A DNA stretch of 64,000 nt from Piezodorus guildinii (taxonomy: Eukaryota; Arthropoda; Insecta; Hemiptera; Pentatomidae), in NCBI GenBank assembly GCA_023052935.1, contig CM041294.1, positions 24,756,641 through 24,820,640 on the forward strand, in the 5' to 3' direction. Positions within the stretch are counted from its first letter, which is position 1. Every line of letters starts with the position of its first letter. The notes below the pieces were generated by a model. The model was not told the DNA's origin, did not search any database, and worked only from the letters and a program-made list of their open reading frames with translations. The position numbers were made by a program, and so were the translations under genes. Positions 42,943-54,930 of the stretch are shown one piece after another.

Positions 42943-43750
42943 AAAACAAGGTTGTATTCTATTAATCGCATTACTTTTCCATATATTTTTCCATTTTTTT
43001 TTTTTTTTTTAACTTGGAAGTTATTAAAAAAAAAAGTATAGTTATAATCATAACTATATTAATATTTACTGAATATTAATAAATTCAGTTTATGGTAGTT
43101 TCAAACATGTTTTGATAGGTTGTTGTTGTTGTTGAAAGTACCTTTAACTACGAGGAGAATATGGATTTGGCAACTGATACGTTCCTACATAAATTAAATA
43201 TTAGAAGTACATTTTGCCGTAGGACTGATTTTTGTTAGTTGTGGGTGTGGTCAGTAAAGAAAAAAATCCACGCAAATAAACAGATTAGATTAATTGTGTT
43301 ACGTCATAGGAATGTGAACAAATATTTCCGCTAACTATACGTTCGCTCAAAAAATCATACTTTTAATAATAAATTCACCAAATGAAGTCACTCTAAGATT
43401 AATTAAAGGTAACTGACAAAACAAGGCTATGCAATAATGCAAATTCAATCTTTTTGAGTTCTTCAAAGTTTGGGATTTAAATAATCTTCATTGATCACAC
43501 CTATGACGTATGTAACTTAACGATTGAATTTTCATGTTTCAAATATAACGTTTTAATTATTAATAATAACATAATGTTACCAATACCCAGTAAATTATAA
43601 GCGACGTTATATCTCCAAGAGAAGAAATGCACTGGGAATAATAAATAAATGGAAACGATGATCTAAGAAAATAAATGGTCATATTTATTTAATTATCATT
43701 ATATGATTGAACAAGAAAAAAAATTATAGGCAACTCTGTTGAAAATATTT

Positions 43751-44545
43751 TTACTTTCACTTACTATATATAGTAAGGGAAAGTATTGCGATCGTGAAAA
43801 TTTTTGAATTCCAATTTTCAACGGAAATACACGTTTTAGGGTCCCCTGAGTCCAAATAACCAAGTCCCGCAAAAAGGTCTGTGGTGTGTGTGTGTGTGTG
43901 TGTGTGGTGGAACGGTAAGTCCTATGAAACTGAAATTTCATATTTAAGACAACTATACGCTCGAGACGTTACAAAACCCTTTTCATCAAAATAAGCTTAC
44001 CAGAAGAGCCACTTTATACCATGCATTTTGCACCTTTTTTCAATTTTCTTGTAAATGGTTCCGACGATTTTAATCAAACTCGCTATATCGCTGTAAAATT
44101 TAATGGGCTTTAATATCATATTGGTTTTATTCTGATAAAAATATGCTGAGAGGGCTTAAATGCCGATATTTTATGAAACTAACCATATTATCTAGTTAGC
44201 ATTGATAAATAACAGCTAAATATGCAAGTTGAGAAAATTTGAAAAGCAACATAAAGGAGAAAACTGAGAAAATATTTTTTAATACAATTCTTCGTTTTTG
44301 AACATAAGAACAATAATACACATGTATAATATACCGTTGGAAAGCTAAAGATTTTAGAAAAAATATTATCTCATACACAAGCTTTTAAAAGTTAATAGAG
44401 AGTGATGAAATGAACACATTTTTCTATATAAATTCAATTAAATTACTTTAATAGTTTCACGTATTTTTATTTCTCACTTTTTTGAAAATTCTTTCATGAT
44501 TTTAAAAATGGAGGTAAGTTAAAGTTGTGTGTTGCCCGCACCAGA
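43751..44545 (-). repeat. Repeat family C, copy 4
   Basis: Reverse orientation: TTACTTTCACTTACTATATA at the left, CCCGCACCAGA at the right. The palindrome is nearly complete (GTAAGGGAAAG). A (GT)n microsatellite has expanded at 43884-43906 where other copies have a short CACACA. Confidence 0.9.
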
Positions 44546-45049
44546 TTTTGTTTTTTGGCCAGGTACAATGAATGAACTATACGTTGGTTTGGTCTATTGT
44601 CCGGCGCTTGATGAATACCATGCCGCACAGCAAACTATACCGAGCTCACTTAATATCAAATATGAATTATCTTTGTTCTTTACCACTATCTAGATATCGT
44701 TTATACTGTAACGAGAAATTTCGATTTAGGTATTTAAGCTTTAAGTAAAATTTAATTCATTTAAGTAATTGGACTTTATGATTTAAATTAATTTTCAGCT
44801 GTTGCTTATTTAGACTTGGTTTCGTAGTAAGAGATTGAAGCCATCTTATTCATGTTCAAATTGAAAGATGATTATAAACTTAACACAAGTTTCTTGTTTG
44901 TTAGTAAGCTGCTACTTAATAAGTTAGAAGGTCTTTTCCAAGTACAGGTATAAGCACCTTAACTTGACTTGAAGTCACTTAGCCTGAAACTTGAATCCTT
45001 GTGAACTTTAAGTAAACCAGTCCTTAAGAATAAAAGTACTTGTTGATAT
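44546..45049. other. Unassigned stretch inside the inverted repeat
   Basis: Unique in the window; no open frame or repeat recognised. Confidence 0.5.
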
Positions 45050-45485
45050 TCTTTTTATATGTTAAGTTACGTGACTTATCGTCCTAAGTGTGATCAATGA
45101 AGATTATTTAAATCCCAAACTTTAAAGAACTCATAAAGATTGAATTTGCATTTTTGCATAGCCTTGGTTTGTCAGTTACCTTTAATTAATCTTAGAGTGA
45201 CTTCATTTGGTGAATTTATTATTAAAAGTATGATTTTTTGAGCGAACGTATAGTTAGCGGTAATATTTGATCACATTCCTAGGACGTAACACAATTAAAC
45301 TAATCTGTTTATTTGCGTGGATTTTTTTCTTTACTGGCCACACCCACAAATAACGAAAATCAGTTCTACGGCAAACTGTAATTCTAATATTTATTTTATG
45401 TAGGTTAGTGTCAGTTACCAATTCCATATTCTCCTCGTAGTTAAAGGTACTTTCAACAATAACAACCTATCAAGACCAAAACAAA

Positions 45486-46023
45486 AGTAGTCGTAATCAT
45501 TTTATGAACAATTGAATTAAATTGCAAAGGAAACCCGCAATTAGAACTATTAACAGCTCCTAAGTGATAGAGACTACAATTCACAATTAAACCTATTTGA
45601 AATTTTGTGAATAATATTTAAAATAATTGTAATTGAAATATGTGATTACTGTTTCCTACAGCGGAGCTGACACTAAAACTGCTCGTTACAAAATGTCGAG
45701 TTTAAGTAAATGGAATTACAAAATAACGAAAAAATTAAAAATTAAGTAAATAAACTTATGACAAATTGAACAGCAAAATTGTTCAGAGAAAATTTAATGA
45801 TAATATGTTAGAATTAATTTTATGTATTGTAACTTTTTTTTAAATTTATTTATTGTATTTTATAACTGTACTATACAACATAATGAGTAAATATGCAGAG
45901 TGAAAAAAAGTTGGTAGCACTTCACTATCTATTTTAAGGCAGTAGGTCCGAGTCTTCAGGAATATCTAAGAAGATAGATTACGAACAAATGGGTTTGTGA
46001 GGGCAGGGTGTTTGGAATAAAAA
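45486..46023. other. Unassigned stretch with a possible LINE scrap
   Basis: 45950-46015 (minus) resembles the NSLPTQTHLSV segment near 1690. Otherwise unassigned AT-rich DNA. Confidence 0.4.
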
Positions 46024-46977
46024 TCTGGTGCGGGCAACACACGACTTTCACTTACCTCCATTTTTAAAATCAATGAAAGAATTTTCGAAAACAGTTAGAG
46101 ATAAAAAAAATCTGGTGCGGGCAACACACGACTTTCACTTACCACCATTTTTAAACTCAATGAAAGAATTTTCAAATACACTTAAAGATAAAAATACGTG
46201 AAACTATTAAAGAATTAATTAAATTGAATTTATATAGAAACATGTGTTTGATTTAAAAATCTATTATATTACTATCTAAAATAATCAGTTAGTTTTATGT
46301 TCATTTCATCACTCTCTATTAACTTTTAAAAGCTTGTGTATGAGATGATAATTTTTCTAAAATCTTTAGCTTTCCAACGGTATATCATACATGTATATTA
46401 CTGCTCTTATGTTCAAAAACGAAAAATTGCATTAAAAAAATATTTCTCCTTTAGTTGGGTATCGAGTTTATTCAATTTATATATTTACCTGTTTTTCATC
46501 AGCGTTAACAAGATAATCTAGTTATTATTATTGAATCTACAAAATTAAAGGTACTTTAGGGGAAGAAAATTTAAAATATCGGCATTTAAGCTCTGTCAGA
46601 CCATTTTTATCTAAATAAAACCTACATGATATTAAAGCCCATTAAATTTTACATCGATATAGCGAGTTTAATCAAAATCGTTGGAACCGTTTTCGAGAAA
46701 ATCGAAAAAAGGAGCAAAATCCATAGTATAAAGTGCCTCTTCTGATGAAAAAAGTTTTGTCACGTCTCGGGCGTATAGTTGTCTTAAATATGAAATTTCA
46801 GTTTCATAGGACTAACCGTTTCCGCCCAGGAGTTACCACACACACACACAGACCTTTTTGGGGACTTCGTTATTTGGACTCAGGGGACCCTAAAACGTGT
46901 ATTTCCGTTGAAAAGTGGAATTGGAAAATTTTCACGATCGCAATACTTCCTCTTACTATATATAGTAAATGAAAGTA
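46024..46977 (+). repeat. Repeat family C, copy 5 with duplicated left end
   Basis: The first 84 bases (46024-46107) are a partial left end; a second left end starts at about 46114 (TCTGGTGCGGGCAACACACG again) and runs to the normal right end. This is either an insertion of one copy exactly at the end of another or replication slippage. Confidence 0.9.
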
Positions 46978-47019
46978 ATAAGAGGTGTATCTATAACTAG
47001 GATTAGTTTAGTTTAGGTT

Positions 47020-47420
47020 ATTATGGAGGAGTCGATTTGTGACAAATGGGGAATTCAGGATTTTGGATTGTATGGATTGGATGCTAGAGGAATTAGATGG
47101 TTTAGCAGTGCCCCAAAGCTCAATTCTATATGTCCAAATAGGTCCGATAATAGTGATGTAAATGAGTCTTTGTAATATAATGGAAGTTCTCGTCGTTTCA
47201 GCCAAGTGTGAGGATTCCAAGGAAGGCGCTTGTCAAGATGAAGTCCTAGTTATCATATTTCTTCTACAGGAGTAAGTTTAATGTTATTAAGAATACTAGG
47301 GAGGAAAGGGGGTCAGGAAGTCATTAGTTTGGGATGAAGGGTAAAGGTGATTAGCTAGGATTTATTTTAATCCTCCAATTTTGACACTATTCTTCAATGG
47401 CTGTAATGTGGTACTGAAGA
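47020..47420 (-). mobile_element. Jockey-type LINE, RT C-terminal fragment
   Basis: Minus frames give LIYITIIGPIWTYRIELWGT, AKPSNSSSIQSIQSKILNS, then, further up, a WNPHTW-like piece and the KVKYLG region in decayed form. Family as at 15505 and 52540. Confidence 0.78.
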
Positions 47421-47690
47421 GTTATGGATATAGTAATTTAAGATATTCTTTTTATTTGTGAAGTCACATTCAAATGTTTCACGCTGAAAATCTTGGAACT
47501 ACCGTTATTTATTCATGGGTGTTTAATATTGGAAACTACTGGTCCGTGATCATATTTGAATTATAGATAATTACGAAACCTGGAAATAACCAATTACCAT
47601 TAGATGCTTGAACTTTTGACTCAGGAAATTCCAATTGATATAAGAATGTTTTCCCAACGTTTTCATTTTTTTTTTAAATAGAAACAATTC
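47421..47690. other. Unassigned stretch
   Basis: Nothing recognised. Confidence 0.5.
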
Positions 47691-48560
47691 TTTATTGAGC
47701 AATATTACAATCTGTCCAATTCAGGACATTTTTAATAGTGATAAGGTACAACATTCACGCGATATATACAAAACAATAAATTTATATATTAATAATAATA
47801 CAATATACATATATACAAAACAAAATCAATAAAAATATATACAAAAGTCACTCATACCTATATACAATTCACAAGCATACAGCACGTGAGTGGAGAATCT
47901 AGCCAATGCTAGGACTCCAATATACATGTTACAAGAGGTCTCGAGGCCACTGCCGTTTCAACCTTCTAGGAGGATGATAAGGATGCGTGGAGCTGGATAA
48001 GGATTGAGCTAGGAGATTAGGGTGATGGATAAGGTTCTGATGAAATTTAGAGAATTTTATTGGTATAAGGTCTAAAATAAATGGAATATTTAGGTCGCGG
48101 TGTAAGGTATGGTTGGATACATAATAAGGGGCATTAACTATTGTTCGGAGGACTTTAGATTGGAAGTATTGAATGCGTTTGATGTTAGAAAATTTGGCTG
48201 TCCCCTACAGTTCAAGTCCGTAGGTCCAGATAGGTTTCAGTACTGTCTTGTATTTAACAGTTTGTTCTCGATAGATAGTTTTGAATTTCTGTTCAGTAGT
48301 CTGTATAATTGTCCGAATCGTCGATTAAGTTCTTGTCATTTAAGTCTAGTATGCGGGTTCCAAGTTAGTATTTTGTCCAGAAGGAAGCCAAGATACCGGA
48401 CTGTGTCGGAGAAAGGAAGCGGAACGGAGTTAAAGAGAACTGGAGGGCAGGATTGTCTTCGAAGGGTAAAGGTGACATGTTTGCATTTGGATTGATTGAC
48501 TTTGATTCTCCAGTCTTCAATTTGAGAAAGGTGTGTTTGGAGGCCTATAGATGCAATTTC
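47691..48560 (-). mobile_element. Jockey-type LINE, C-terminal fragment and 3' region
   Basis: Minus strand at 48025-47940 gives LAQSLSSSTHP and PPRRLKRQWPRD. Higher up (48110-48500) lie decayed RT thumb segments, including a LGFLLDKILTWNPHT-like stretch. 47691-47930 is a non-coding 3' region. A subfamily distinct from the 15.5-kb copy. Confidence 0.72.
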
Positions 48561-48604
48561 GGGATCTAAGTGAGTTTCATTTTTTAACGGTTACTTTAGG
48601 AAGT

Positions 48605-49157
48605 GTGTAATGGATAATCCTTAAATTGATAGGGCTTGATCCAGCGAAGTCATTCTTAAAGCAAATCCCAACTTTCTCGGAATCCGCTCGTCATCGAGCC
48701 CAACAACTTTACTCGCCCATTTGAGTCTCCACGATGCAATCAGCTCAAATATATTCACAGGATACAAGTTCCGCAATTCCGCGTTGTGCAACCTTCTAAA
48801 CTCCCCAGTGGCCTCATCTTTCTTCGGACCAAATATTTTACGCAGTACTTTATTTTCGAAAACCGTAAGCCGTTGTTCATCCATCAAAGTAAGCGGCCAC
48901 GTTTCACATCCGTAAAGAACCGTTGGAAGAATAATAGTTTTATAAACTCTAACCTTTAAGTTTTTAGATTGAAGCCGTGAACTAAGTAACTTAGCAACTG
49001 AATAATAACACGCATTTCCCACCTTTAACCGGGACTTCATTTCTTCCTGGATTTCATTTTTTCTAGTTATAATTGAACCAAAATACTTGAATTTCTCTAC
49101 GTGTTCAAAAGTATGCCCTGATACATCAATATCACCAAGATCGACACCGTAGTTGTT
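48605..49157 (-). mobile_element. RTE-like LINE, RT C-terminal fragment
   Basis: From 49157 downward: NNYGVDLGDIDVSGHTFEHV, EKFKYFGSIITRKNEIQEEM, then SRLKVGNACYYSV, VYKTIILPTVLYGCETW, FENKVLRKIFGPKKDE, GEFRRLHNAELRNLY and LKWASKVVGLDDERIPRK. This is one continuous frame from about 49157 to 48621, the end of the thumb and C-terminal region of endonuclease-RT LINEs. 5'-truncated, but the remaining frame is clean, so it is fairly recent. Confidence 0.88.
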
Positions 49158-50126
49158 AATTATAAAAATTAAAAAAATATTTATTTGTGTATTTATTTTG
49201 TAAATAAAGTTGGAGGATAAGAAAAATAAAATATAAAAAATTATTAGACATAAAATATGTTACATGTTCACATTTACTAGTAGTTCCAAAACAGTTTTCG
49301 ATGTAGAAACACATATTTTGAAAACATCTTGTTGTTTTAACGTATATGGAGGCGGTTGTATTACGATGCGCTTTCTGGTGTAAAACCAAAAAATCTACGG
49401 AAGTAAAAATAAGTCTATGAATTTACGAACCCTTGGGGAATTAAAGAAGGAAAAAAAAGCTGGTTCGGAAGGCCCTGATGGGGGAAGAGGCTGTTCGTTT
49501 GGGCCGAGGAGATAAAGAAAGAAAATAAAATAAAGTAGAAAGGGAAGATAAATCCGCGAGTTGTGGCCCCATTTATCGGGCCGGGGATCTTTCCAACCGG
49601 TCCGGCTTTTTAGTGCTTTTTTAGTTGTCCGCCACCCCGTCTAACGGGCCACCGTTATTTTTAGTTTTTTGTTTAGTCCTCAACAGCCGGAATAGTATTT
49701 TTTTTCTCTCATTTTAGTGTCTCGGAGAAGTGCTGCTTTAATCTGTGTGTGTAGGAACAAGAGATTGAGACAGGTGATTGGCTACTGTCAGGAAATTGCT
49801 CGCAGGCACTCTCGCTGATACCGGGGGATGTGGTATTGGGCCATACTCACTGTGTCGGGATGAGTACTGGAATCTAATAACCAAACATTTTTAATATGCC
49901 ACTGAAATGTTATCATTGTACGTCACCGGTTCTTATAAGATTTTTCTATTTTAAAAGTGACAAGCTTCCGAGTTTTTACATGCTGTGATTTTACAACTAT
50001 TACATATTACTCATAAGTTCTATTTACAATAGGAGTTAATGGTAATTTTAGCCTAAGTTAGTTTTGAAACAATAGGAAACATCTAAAAATATAGATTAGA
50101 AAATAAATAAATTAGAAAATAAAACA
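49158..50126. other. Unassigned stretch with a GC-rich block
   Basis: 49440-49860 is GC-richer (GCGAGTTGTGGCCCCATTTA, CCGGTCCGGC) and unique in the window. No open frame fits. It could be a conserved non-coding element. Confidence 0.45.
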
Positions 50127-50142
50127 AACCAAATTATCAATT

Positions 50143-50423
50143 GGAACATTTAAAAAAGCCCACATTGCCTTCCATTCCTCATAAAGTCACTTTATTTCAC
50201 AAGTCTTTAAACATTTTTTTTCATCCTAGTCGACGTTTCGGGGTTGTTTCCCCATTTTCAAGACTTATTCCTTTTTCCTTATAAAATTGTTACATCATTT
50301 TTCATCTTTCACTACATCTCATAGCACACTGCTACTTGTACAAGTGACTTTATGAGGAATGGAAGGCAGTATGTGCTTTTTAAGTTCCAATAAGAAAACT
50401 TCAAAAAAATTAAAAAGAAAAGA
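50143..50423. mobile_element. Fold-back element with 16-bp flanking duplication
   Basis: The ends form an inverted repeat of about 52 bp (TTGGAACATT at 50141 with AAGTTCCAA at 50382; TCCATTCCTCATAAAGTCAC with its complement). AACCAAATTATCAATT flanks it at 50127-50142 and 50424-50439. In the middle lies a stem plus GAAACGTCG motif on the minus strand (50231-50263). The duplication length suggests a retroelement, such as a Penelope-type piece. Confidence 0.65.
50231..50263 (-). other. Stem plus GAAACGTC motif, hammerhead-related
   Basis: Minus strand reads CTTGAAAATGGGG, loop, CCCCGAAACGTCG. The 3' half equals the hammerhead core, but the CUGANGA box is replaced by CUUGAAAAU, so self-cleavage is unlikely. 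The same variant form occurs at 8437-8469. Confidence 0.35.
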
Positions 50424-50475
50424 AACCAAATTATCAATTTTAGGTTATCGTTCGGCGTTTTTCATAAACAAAAAA

Positions 50476-51357
50476 ACTGGTGGTCGCAACACACGACTTT
50501 CACTTACCACCCTTGTTAAAATCAATTTAAGAATTTTTAAATACCGTTAGAGATAAAATTTGTTTAAAGATTTAATTAAATTGATTTTCGATAGAAACAT
50601 GTGTTATTAATAATCTATTATGTTATTATCTAAAACAATCAGTTAATTTTATCCGCTTTTCATCACTCTCCACTAACTTTTAAAAGCTTGTGTATGAGAT
50701 AATATTTTTTCTAAAATCTCAAGCTTTCCAACGGTATATCATACATGTATATTACTGTTGTTATGTACAAAAACAAAAATTCGCATACAAAAAATATTTT
50801 TTCAGTTTTCTCCTTTAGTTGAGTATCGAATTCATTCAATTTATATATTTACTGTTTATCATCAGTGGTAACAAGGTGATATAGTTATTTTTATAGAATC
50901 AACAAAATTAAAGGTACTTTAGAGAAAGAAAATTTAAAATTTCGGCATTTAAGCCCTGTCAAACCATTTTAATCCGAATGAAACCTAAATGATATAAAAG
51001 CCCATTAAATTTTACATCGATATAGCGAGTTTAAACAAAATCGTCCTAACCGTTTTCGAGAAAATCGAAAAAAGGTGCAAAATGCATGGTATAAAGTGGC
51101 TCTTTTGGTAAGCTCATTTTGATGAAAAAGGTTTTGTAACGTCTTGGGTGTATAGTTGTCTTAATTATGAAATTTCAGTTTCATAGGAATTACCGTTTCC
51201 ACCCGGGAGTTACCACACACAGACCTTTTTGCGGGACTTTAAGGGTGTTATTTGGACTCAAGGGGACCTTAAGATGTGTATTTCCGTTGAAAACTGGAAT
51301 TCGAAAATTTTCACGATCGCAATACTTTCTCTTACTATATAAAGTAAGTGAAAGTAA
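50476..51357 (+). repeat. Repeat family C, copy 6
   Basis: Starts ACTGGTGGTCGCAACACACG, diverged at the left end. The right end is CTTACTATATAAAGTAAGTG, with a shortened palindrome. Full-length body. Confidence 0.88.
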
Positions 51358-51390
51358 AAACGAATTGTTGGTTTTATGCGAATTTACTAC

Positions 51391-51556
51391 TCTATACTAA
51401 TATTATAAAGCTGAAGTGTTTGTTTGTACGCGCTAATCTCAGAAACTACTGGTTTAAATTGAAAAATTCTTTTTGTGTTTGATAGTCCATTTATCGAGGA
51501 AGGCTTTAGGTATATAACATTTTGCTGTAACAATTAATAAATCACAGAGGCAAACA
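51391..51556 (+). mobile_element. Helitron 5' end fragment
   Basis: Starts TCTATACTAATATTATAAAG, then CTGAAGTGTTTGTTTG and CTAATCTCAGAAACTACTGG, the 5' end of the Helitrons at 10188 and 18996 in the opposite direction. It continues to about AAACATTTAAACACGT. No 3' end. Confidence 0.85.
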
Positions 51557-51568
51557 TTTAAACACGTC

Positions 51569-51785
51569 TCAAAATTTTAATATATAAAGCAATTCTACGC
51601 CCGTCACTATTGTATGGCACGCAACTATTTCCACGTATTGCGAAGTCAACAGCAAAACGTGTTCAGTCGTTACAAATGGAGTACTAAGAACAATTGTTAA
51701 AGGGACAAAATTACAAAGAATAAAGTCATCTATGATCCATGGCGAATTGAAAATCCCTACTGTCCATAAATTCATTACAGAGTGC
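51569..51785 (+). mobile_element. LINE RT C-terminal fragment
   Basis: Plus frame: IYKAILRPSLLYGTQLFPRI, AKSTAKRVQSLQME, then after a one-base shift VLRTIVKGTKLQRI and IHGELKIPTVHKFITE. This is the end of a Jockey-like RT (ILRPxLxYG ... LQxxxLRxI). Sits between a Helitron end and a mariner end. Confidence 0.75.
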
Positions 51786-51974
51786 GTTTTGAGATTTTGT
51801 TTCACTTCAAAGCTCAGAGTTTTTCAGTTCGAGGATAAAAAAGTTGGTGTCACGTTGGGAAAAATGTGTAAAAAATAAGGTAAATACTTCGAATAAAATT
51901 ATCTTGTTTTCATATCGTATTTTTAATAAAAATACTTTACCTTGAAAACGGACATTTCATGTGACACAACCCAA
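51786..51974 (+). mobile_element. mariner 3' end fragment
   Basis: Carries the last transposase codons (frame SLQSSEFFSSRIKKLV-like) and the complete right TIR ending CATGTGACACAACCCAA, followed by TA. It is in the opposite orientation to the other mariner copies. The left part is missing. Confidence 0.85.
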
Positions 51975-52539
51975 TAGTTGAAACATCCGATGTATTCATA
52001 TATTTATTAAAGTATGTCATTTTTAGGAATAGATAGTACTTTTTTTTTCTTGATATGTTATACAATACAAATGATTATAGATTTCTTTATAATAAAATGG
52101 AAAGAATGCTGTTACCAATGCTGAATTGTAAGATGGATTTTATTCATTTCGTACCTGATTTTTTACCCTCACCGGAGATGGAAGTTTCAAGTTGAGGTAG
52201 GCTCTACGAACGTGCCATGAAGGATTTGGCCGCCTGCCGAATTCCCCTATAGCCTCCATTCCACCTAATCGTTAGTATGGATCAACCTCTACATCCTAAA
52301 TAAACTTTTTCTCCGATCCATTAATGCATGAGGCGCAGCCTATGTTCTTTCTCAGGACCGTTTGTTACAACTTAGTTACCTCTCTTTTTTTTTTTATTTT
52401 ACTATTAGCTTTGCTACACCAGTAAGTTCAGATCCCTCATGAATTTATTCGTTATCCAGTCCTCTGCCAGATCATTAAATTTTTTCAGAATCTTCAAATT
52501 ATTCCTCTTGGTTACATTTTCTATGTAACAGTAAATGGA
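51975..52539. other. Unassigned stretch
   Basis: 52170-52300 is GC-richer. Nothing recognised. Confidence 0.5.
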
Positions 52540-53290
52540 TGGATGGAATGTAAGAGATAAGCTCTTATAATTATTAGTTTATTCGTGACAAAGTAAGGAG
52601 CGTTAAGGATTTGGGATTGTAAGGATTGGATACGAGAAGAATTCGATGGTTTACAAGAGCCCCATAGTTCCTCTACGTAAGTCCATTTTGGTCTTATGTT
52701 GGTCATATAAATAAGTCTTTTGTAATAATGTGGAAGGTTGGAGCTTTTGTCCAGTAAGTGTTGAAGTCGTCGAAAACGTGCAGTTTCTTGTCGTTACAGT
52801 CTTGTATGGGGATTCGAAGTCAGACGTTTGTCAAGCTGGAGTCCTAGGTGTCGGATCTGTTTAACAGCGACTAGTAGAGTGTCATTAAAGGATACTGTAG
52901 CGCAGGAAGTCCTTAGTTTACGACGAAGGGTAATGGTTGGTGGGATTTGTCAGAATTAATTTTAATCCTCTAATTCTGGCACCATACTTCAAGGTCTCGG
53001 ATGTGGGATTGCAGAATGTGGGAGGCAGTAACTGCATTATTATCTACTGATGTCACACACGTGTCATCAGCATAGGTATAAAGGGAAGGGTTAGGATGGG
53101 TTGGGATATCAACTCTATAGACTGTATAAAAAACGGGTCCTAGTATGCTGCCTTGATGAACACCAGCAAATTTAGAAAAATGGGAGGAATAGGAACTATT
53201 GTGATTTATTTTGAAAAATCTTTCAGCGAGGTAGGATTGGATAATACTAAAAAATGTTGGAGGATGGAATAGGCAGAGTTTGTAAAGCAA
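52540..53290 (-). mobile_element. Jockey-type LINE, RT fragment with YADD
   Basis: Minus frame 53290-52970: FFSIIQSYLAERFFKINHNS, FAGVHQGSILGPVFYTVYRV, and YTYADDTCVTSVDNN (catalytic motif kept), IRDLEVWCQN. Below it, in other frames: LNRSDT and RLTSNPH-like pieces, then PKWTYVEELWGSCKPSNSSR and SQILNAPYFVTNKL. This copy shows the uninterrupted version of the site where the SINE pair inserted in the 16-kb copy. Confidence 0.87.
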
Positions 53291-53611
53291 TTATTTATGA
53301 TTTTATCATGATAGTGATATTTTATTGTTTAAAGAAACTAATATTATTTAATTTTTTTCAGGTAGGTAGTGGTTTTGAAATTATTTTGCAGCTGTGATTC
53401 AAAGTAGTAAGTTTTAATGTTTTTAAAATTATTATTTATGTTATCATACTATTAGTTCTAAGAATAATAGTTCACTATTTACAATGGATTAGCAAACTAA
53501 AATGCAATTAATCCGTACAGTATTGGTCACAGGTACAGTATCACAACTAATCTGTGAAGGAAAAAAAGGACTCATGAAAGTCTCAGATAAGCGAAAAAAT
53601 CTTGTGCGAGC
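53291..53611. other. Unassigned AT-rich stretch
   Basis: Nothing recognised. Confidence 0.5.
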
Positions 53612-53800
53612 AACGCACAATATTTTTATACAGTTTCCTCTAGCATATAGGGCATTCTTCCCTAAAGGTTTCCTGTAATCGAAAATATTGTCTTAAATCT
53701 GAATAGTAGTATAGACGTATAATACAACTGTTTGGGGTAATCACCTTCAACTGAATGTCAAGATGATCACTCCTTTTTGAAAAGTGGACTGTATGAAAAC
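53612..53800 (-). repeat. Repeat family D fragment with the start of one 108-bp unit
   Basis: Reverse complement of 33643-33815: CAGTTTCCTCTAGCATATAG, CATTCTTCCCTAAAGGTTTC and ATGATCACTCCTTTTTGAAA. It reaches just into the first array unit (matching the diverged form with AATATTGTGCG) and then stops. So the array seed was a single unit within D before it expanded at 34 kb. Confidence 0.8.
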
Positions 53801-53801
53801 A

Positions 53802-54930
53802 TCTGGTGCGGGCAACACACTACTTTCACTTACATCTGTTTTTAAAATAGATAAAAGAATTTTCAAATATAGTTAGAGATAAAAATAAGCGAAACTATTA
53901 AAGAGTAAATAAAAATTAAATTTCTATAGAAACATGTGTTTTATTAAAAAATCTATTATATTATAATCTAAAATAATCAGTTAGTCTTATCGGCTTTTCA
54001 TTGCTCTCTATTAACTTTCACAAGCTTGTGTATAAGATAATATTTTTTTCTAAAATCTTTAGCTTTCCAAAGGAATAAAACATGTATATACTCTTCTTAG
54101 GTTCAAAAAAAAAAAAAAAAAAAAAAATTGCCTTAAAAAAATATTTTTTTCAGTTTTCTCGTTTAGTTGTTCATCAATTTCCCATTAAATTTTACATCGA
54201 TATAGGGAGTTTAATCAAAATCGTTTGAGCCGTTTCTGAGAAAATCGTAAGAAGGTGCAATGCATGGTATAAAGTACATCTTCCGGACAGCTGTGCATGA
54301 GATAATATTTTTTTTAAATTCTTTAGCTTTCCAACGGTATATCATACTTGTATATTACTGTTCTTATGTTATAAAACGAAAAATTGTTTTCTCCTTTGGT
54401 TGGGTATCGAATTCATTCAATTCATATATTTACCTGTTTTTAATCAATGGTAACAAGATAATATAGTTATTTTTATAGAATCAACAAAATTAAAGGTACT
54501 TTAGAGAAAGAAAACTTAAAATATCGGAATTTAAGCTCTGTCAGACCATTTTAATCAGAATGAAACCTACATGATATTAAAGCCCATTAAATTTTACATC
54601 AAAATAGGGAGTTTAATCAAAATCGTCGGAACCGTTTTCGAGAAAATCGAAAAAAGGTGCAAAATGCAGAGTATAAAGTGGCTCTTCTGGTAAGCTCATT
54701 TTGATGAAAAAGGTTTCGTAACGTCTCGGGCGTATATTTGTATTAAATATGAAATTTCAGTTTCATAGGACTTTTCGTTTCCACCCGGGAGTTACCACAC
54801 AGACTTTTTTGCGGGACTTGGTTATTTGGACTCAGGGGACCCTAAAACGTGTATTTCCGTTGAAAACTGAAATTCGAAAATTTTCACGATCGCAATACTT
54901 CCCCTTACTATATATAGTAAGTGAAAGTAA
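53802..54930 (+). repeat. Repeat family C, copy 7, mosaic of two subtypes
   Basis: 53802 to about 54292 follows subtype 2 (as copy 3: CAAAGGAATAAAACATGTAT, AAAGTACATCTTCCGGACAG). At 54292 it jumps back to the middle of subtype 1 (GCATGAGATAATATTTTTTT, CTTTAGCTTTCCAACGGTAT) and runs to the right end. Middle sequence is therefore present twice in diverged forms. Confidence 0.85.

Larger units (their letters stand above)
43110..45485. repeat. Inverted repeat with about 430-bp arms around a C copy
   Basis: 43110-43535 and 45050-45485 are reverse complements at high identity. Matching blocks include GTACCTTTAACTACGAGGAG, CCACGCAAATAAACAGATTA, CTAACTATACGTTCGCTC, AAATGAAGTCACTCTAAGAT and AATCTTCATTGATCACAC. 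The centre contains family C copy 4 (43751-44545) and about 500 bases of unassigned DNA. Arms are non-coding. It is either a long-TIR element or an inverted duplication. Confidence 0.78.
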
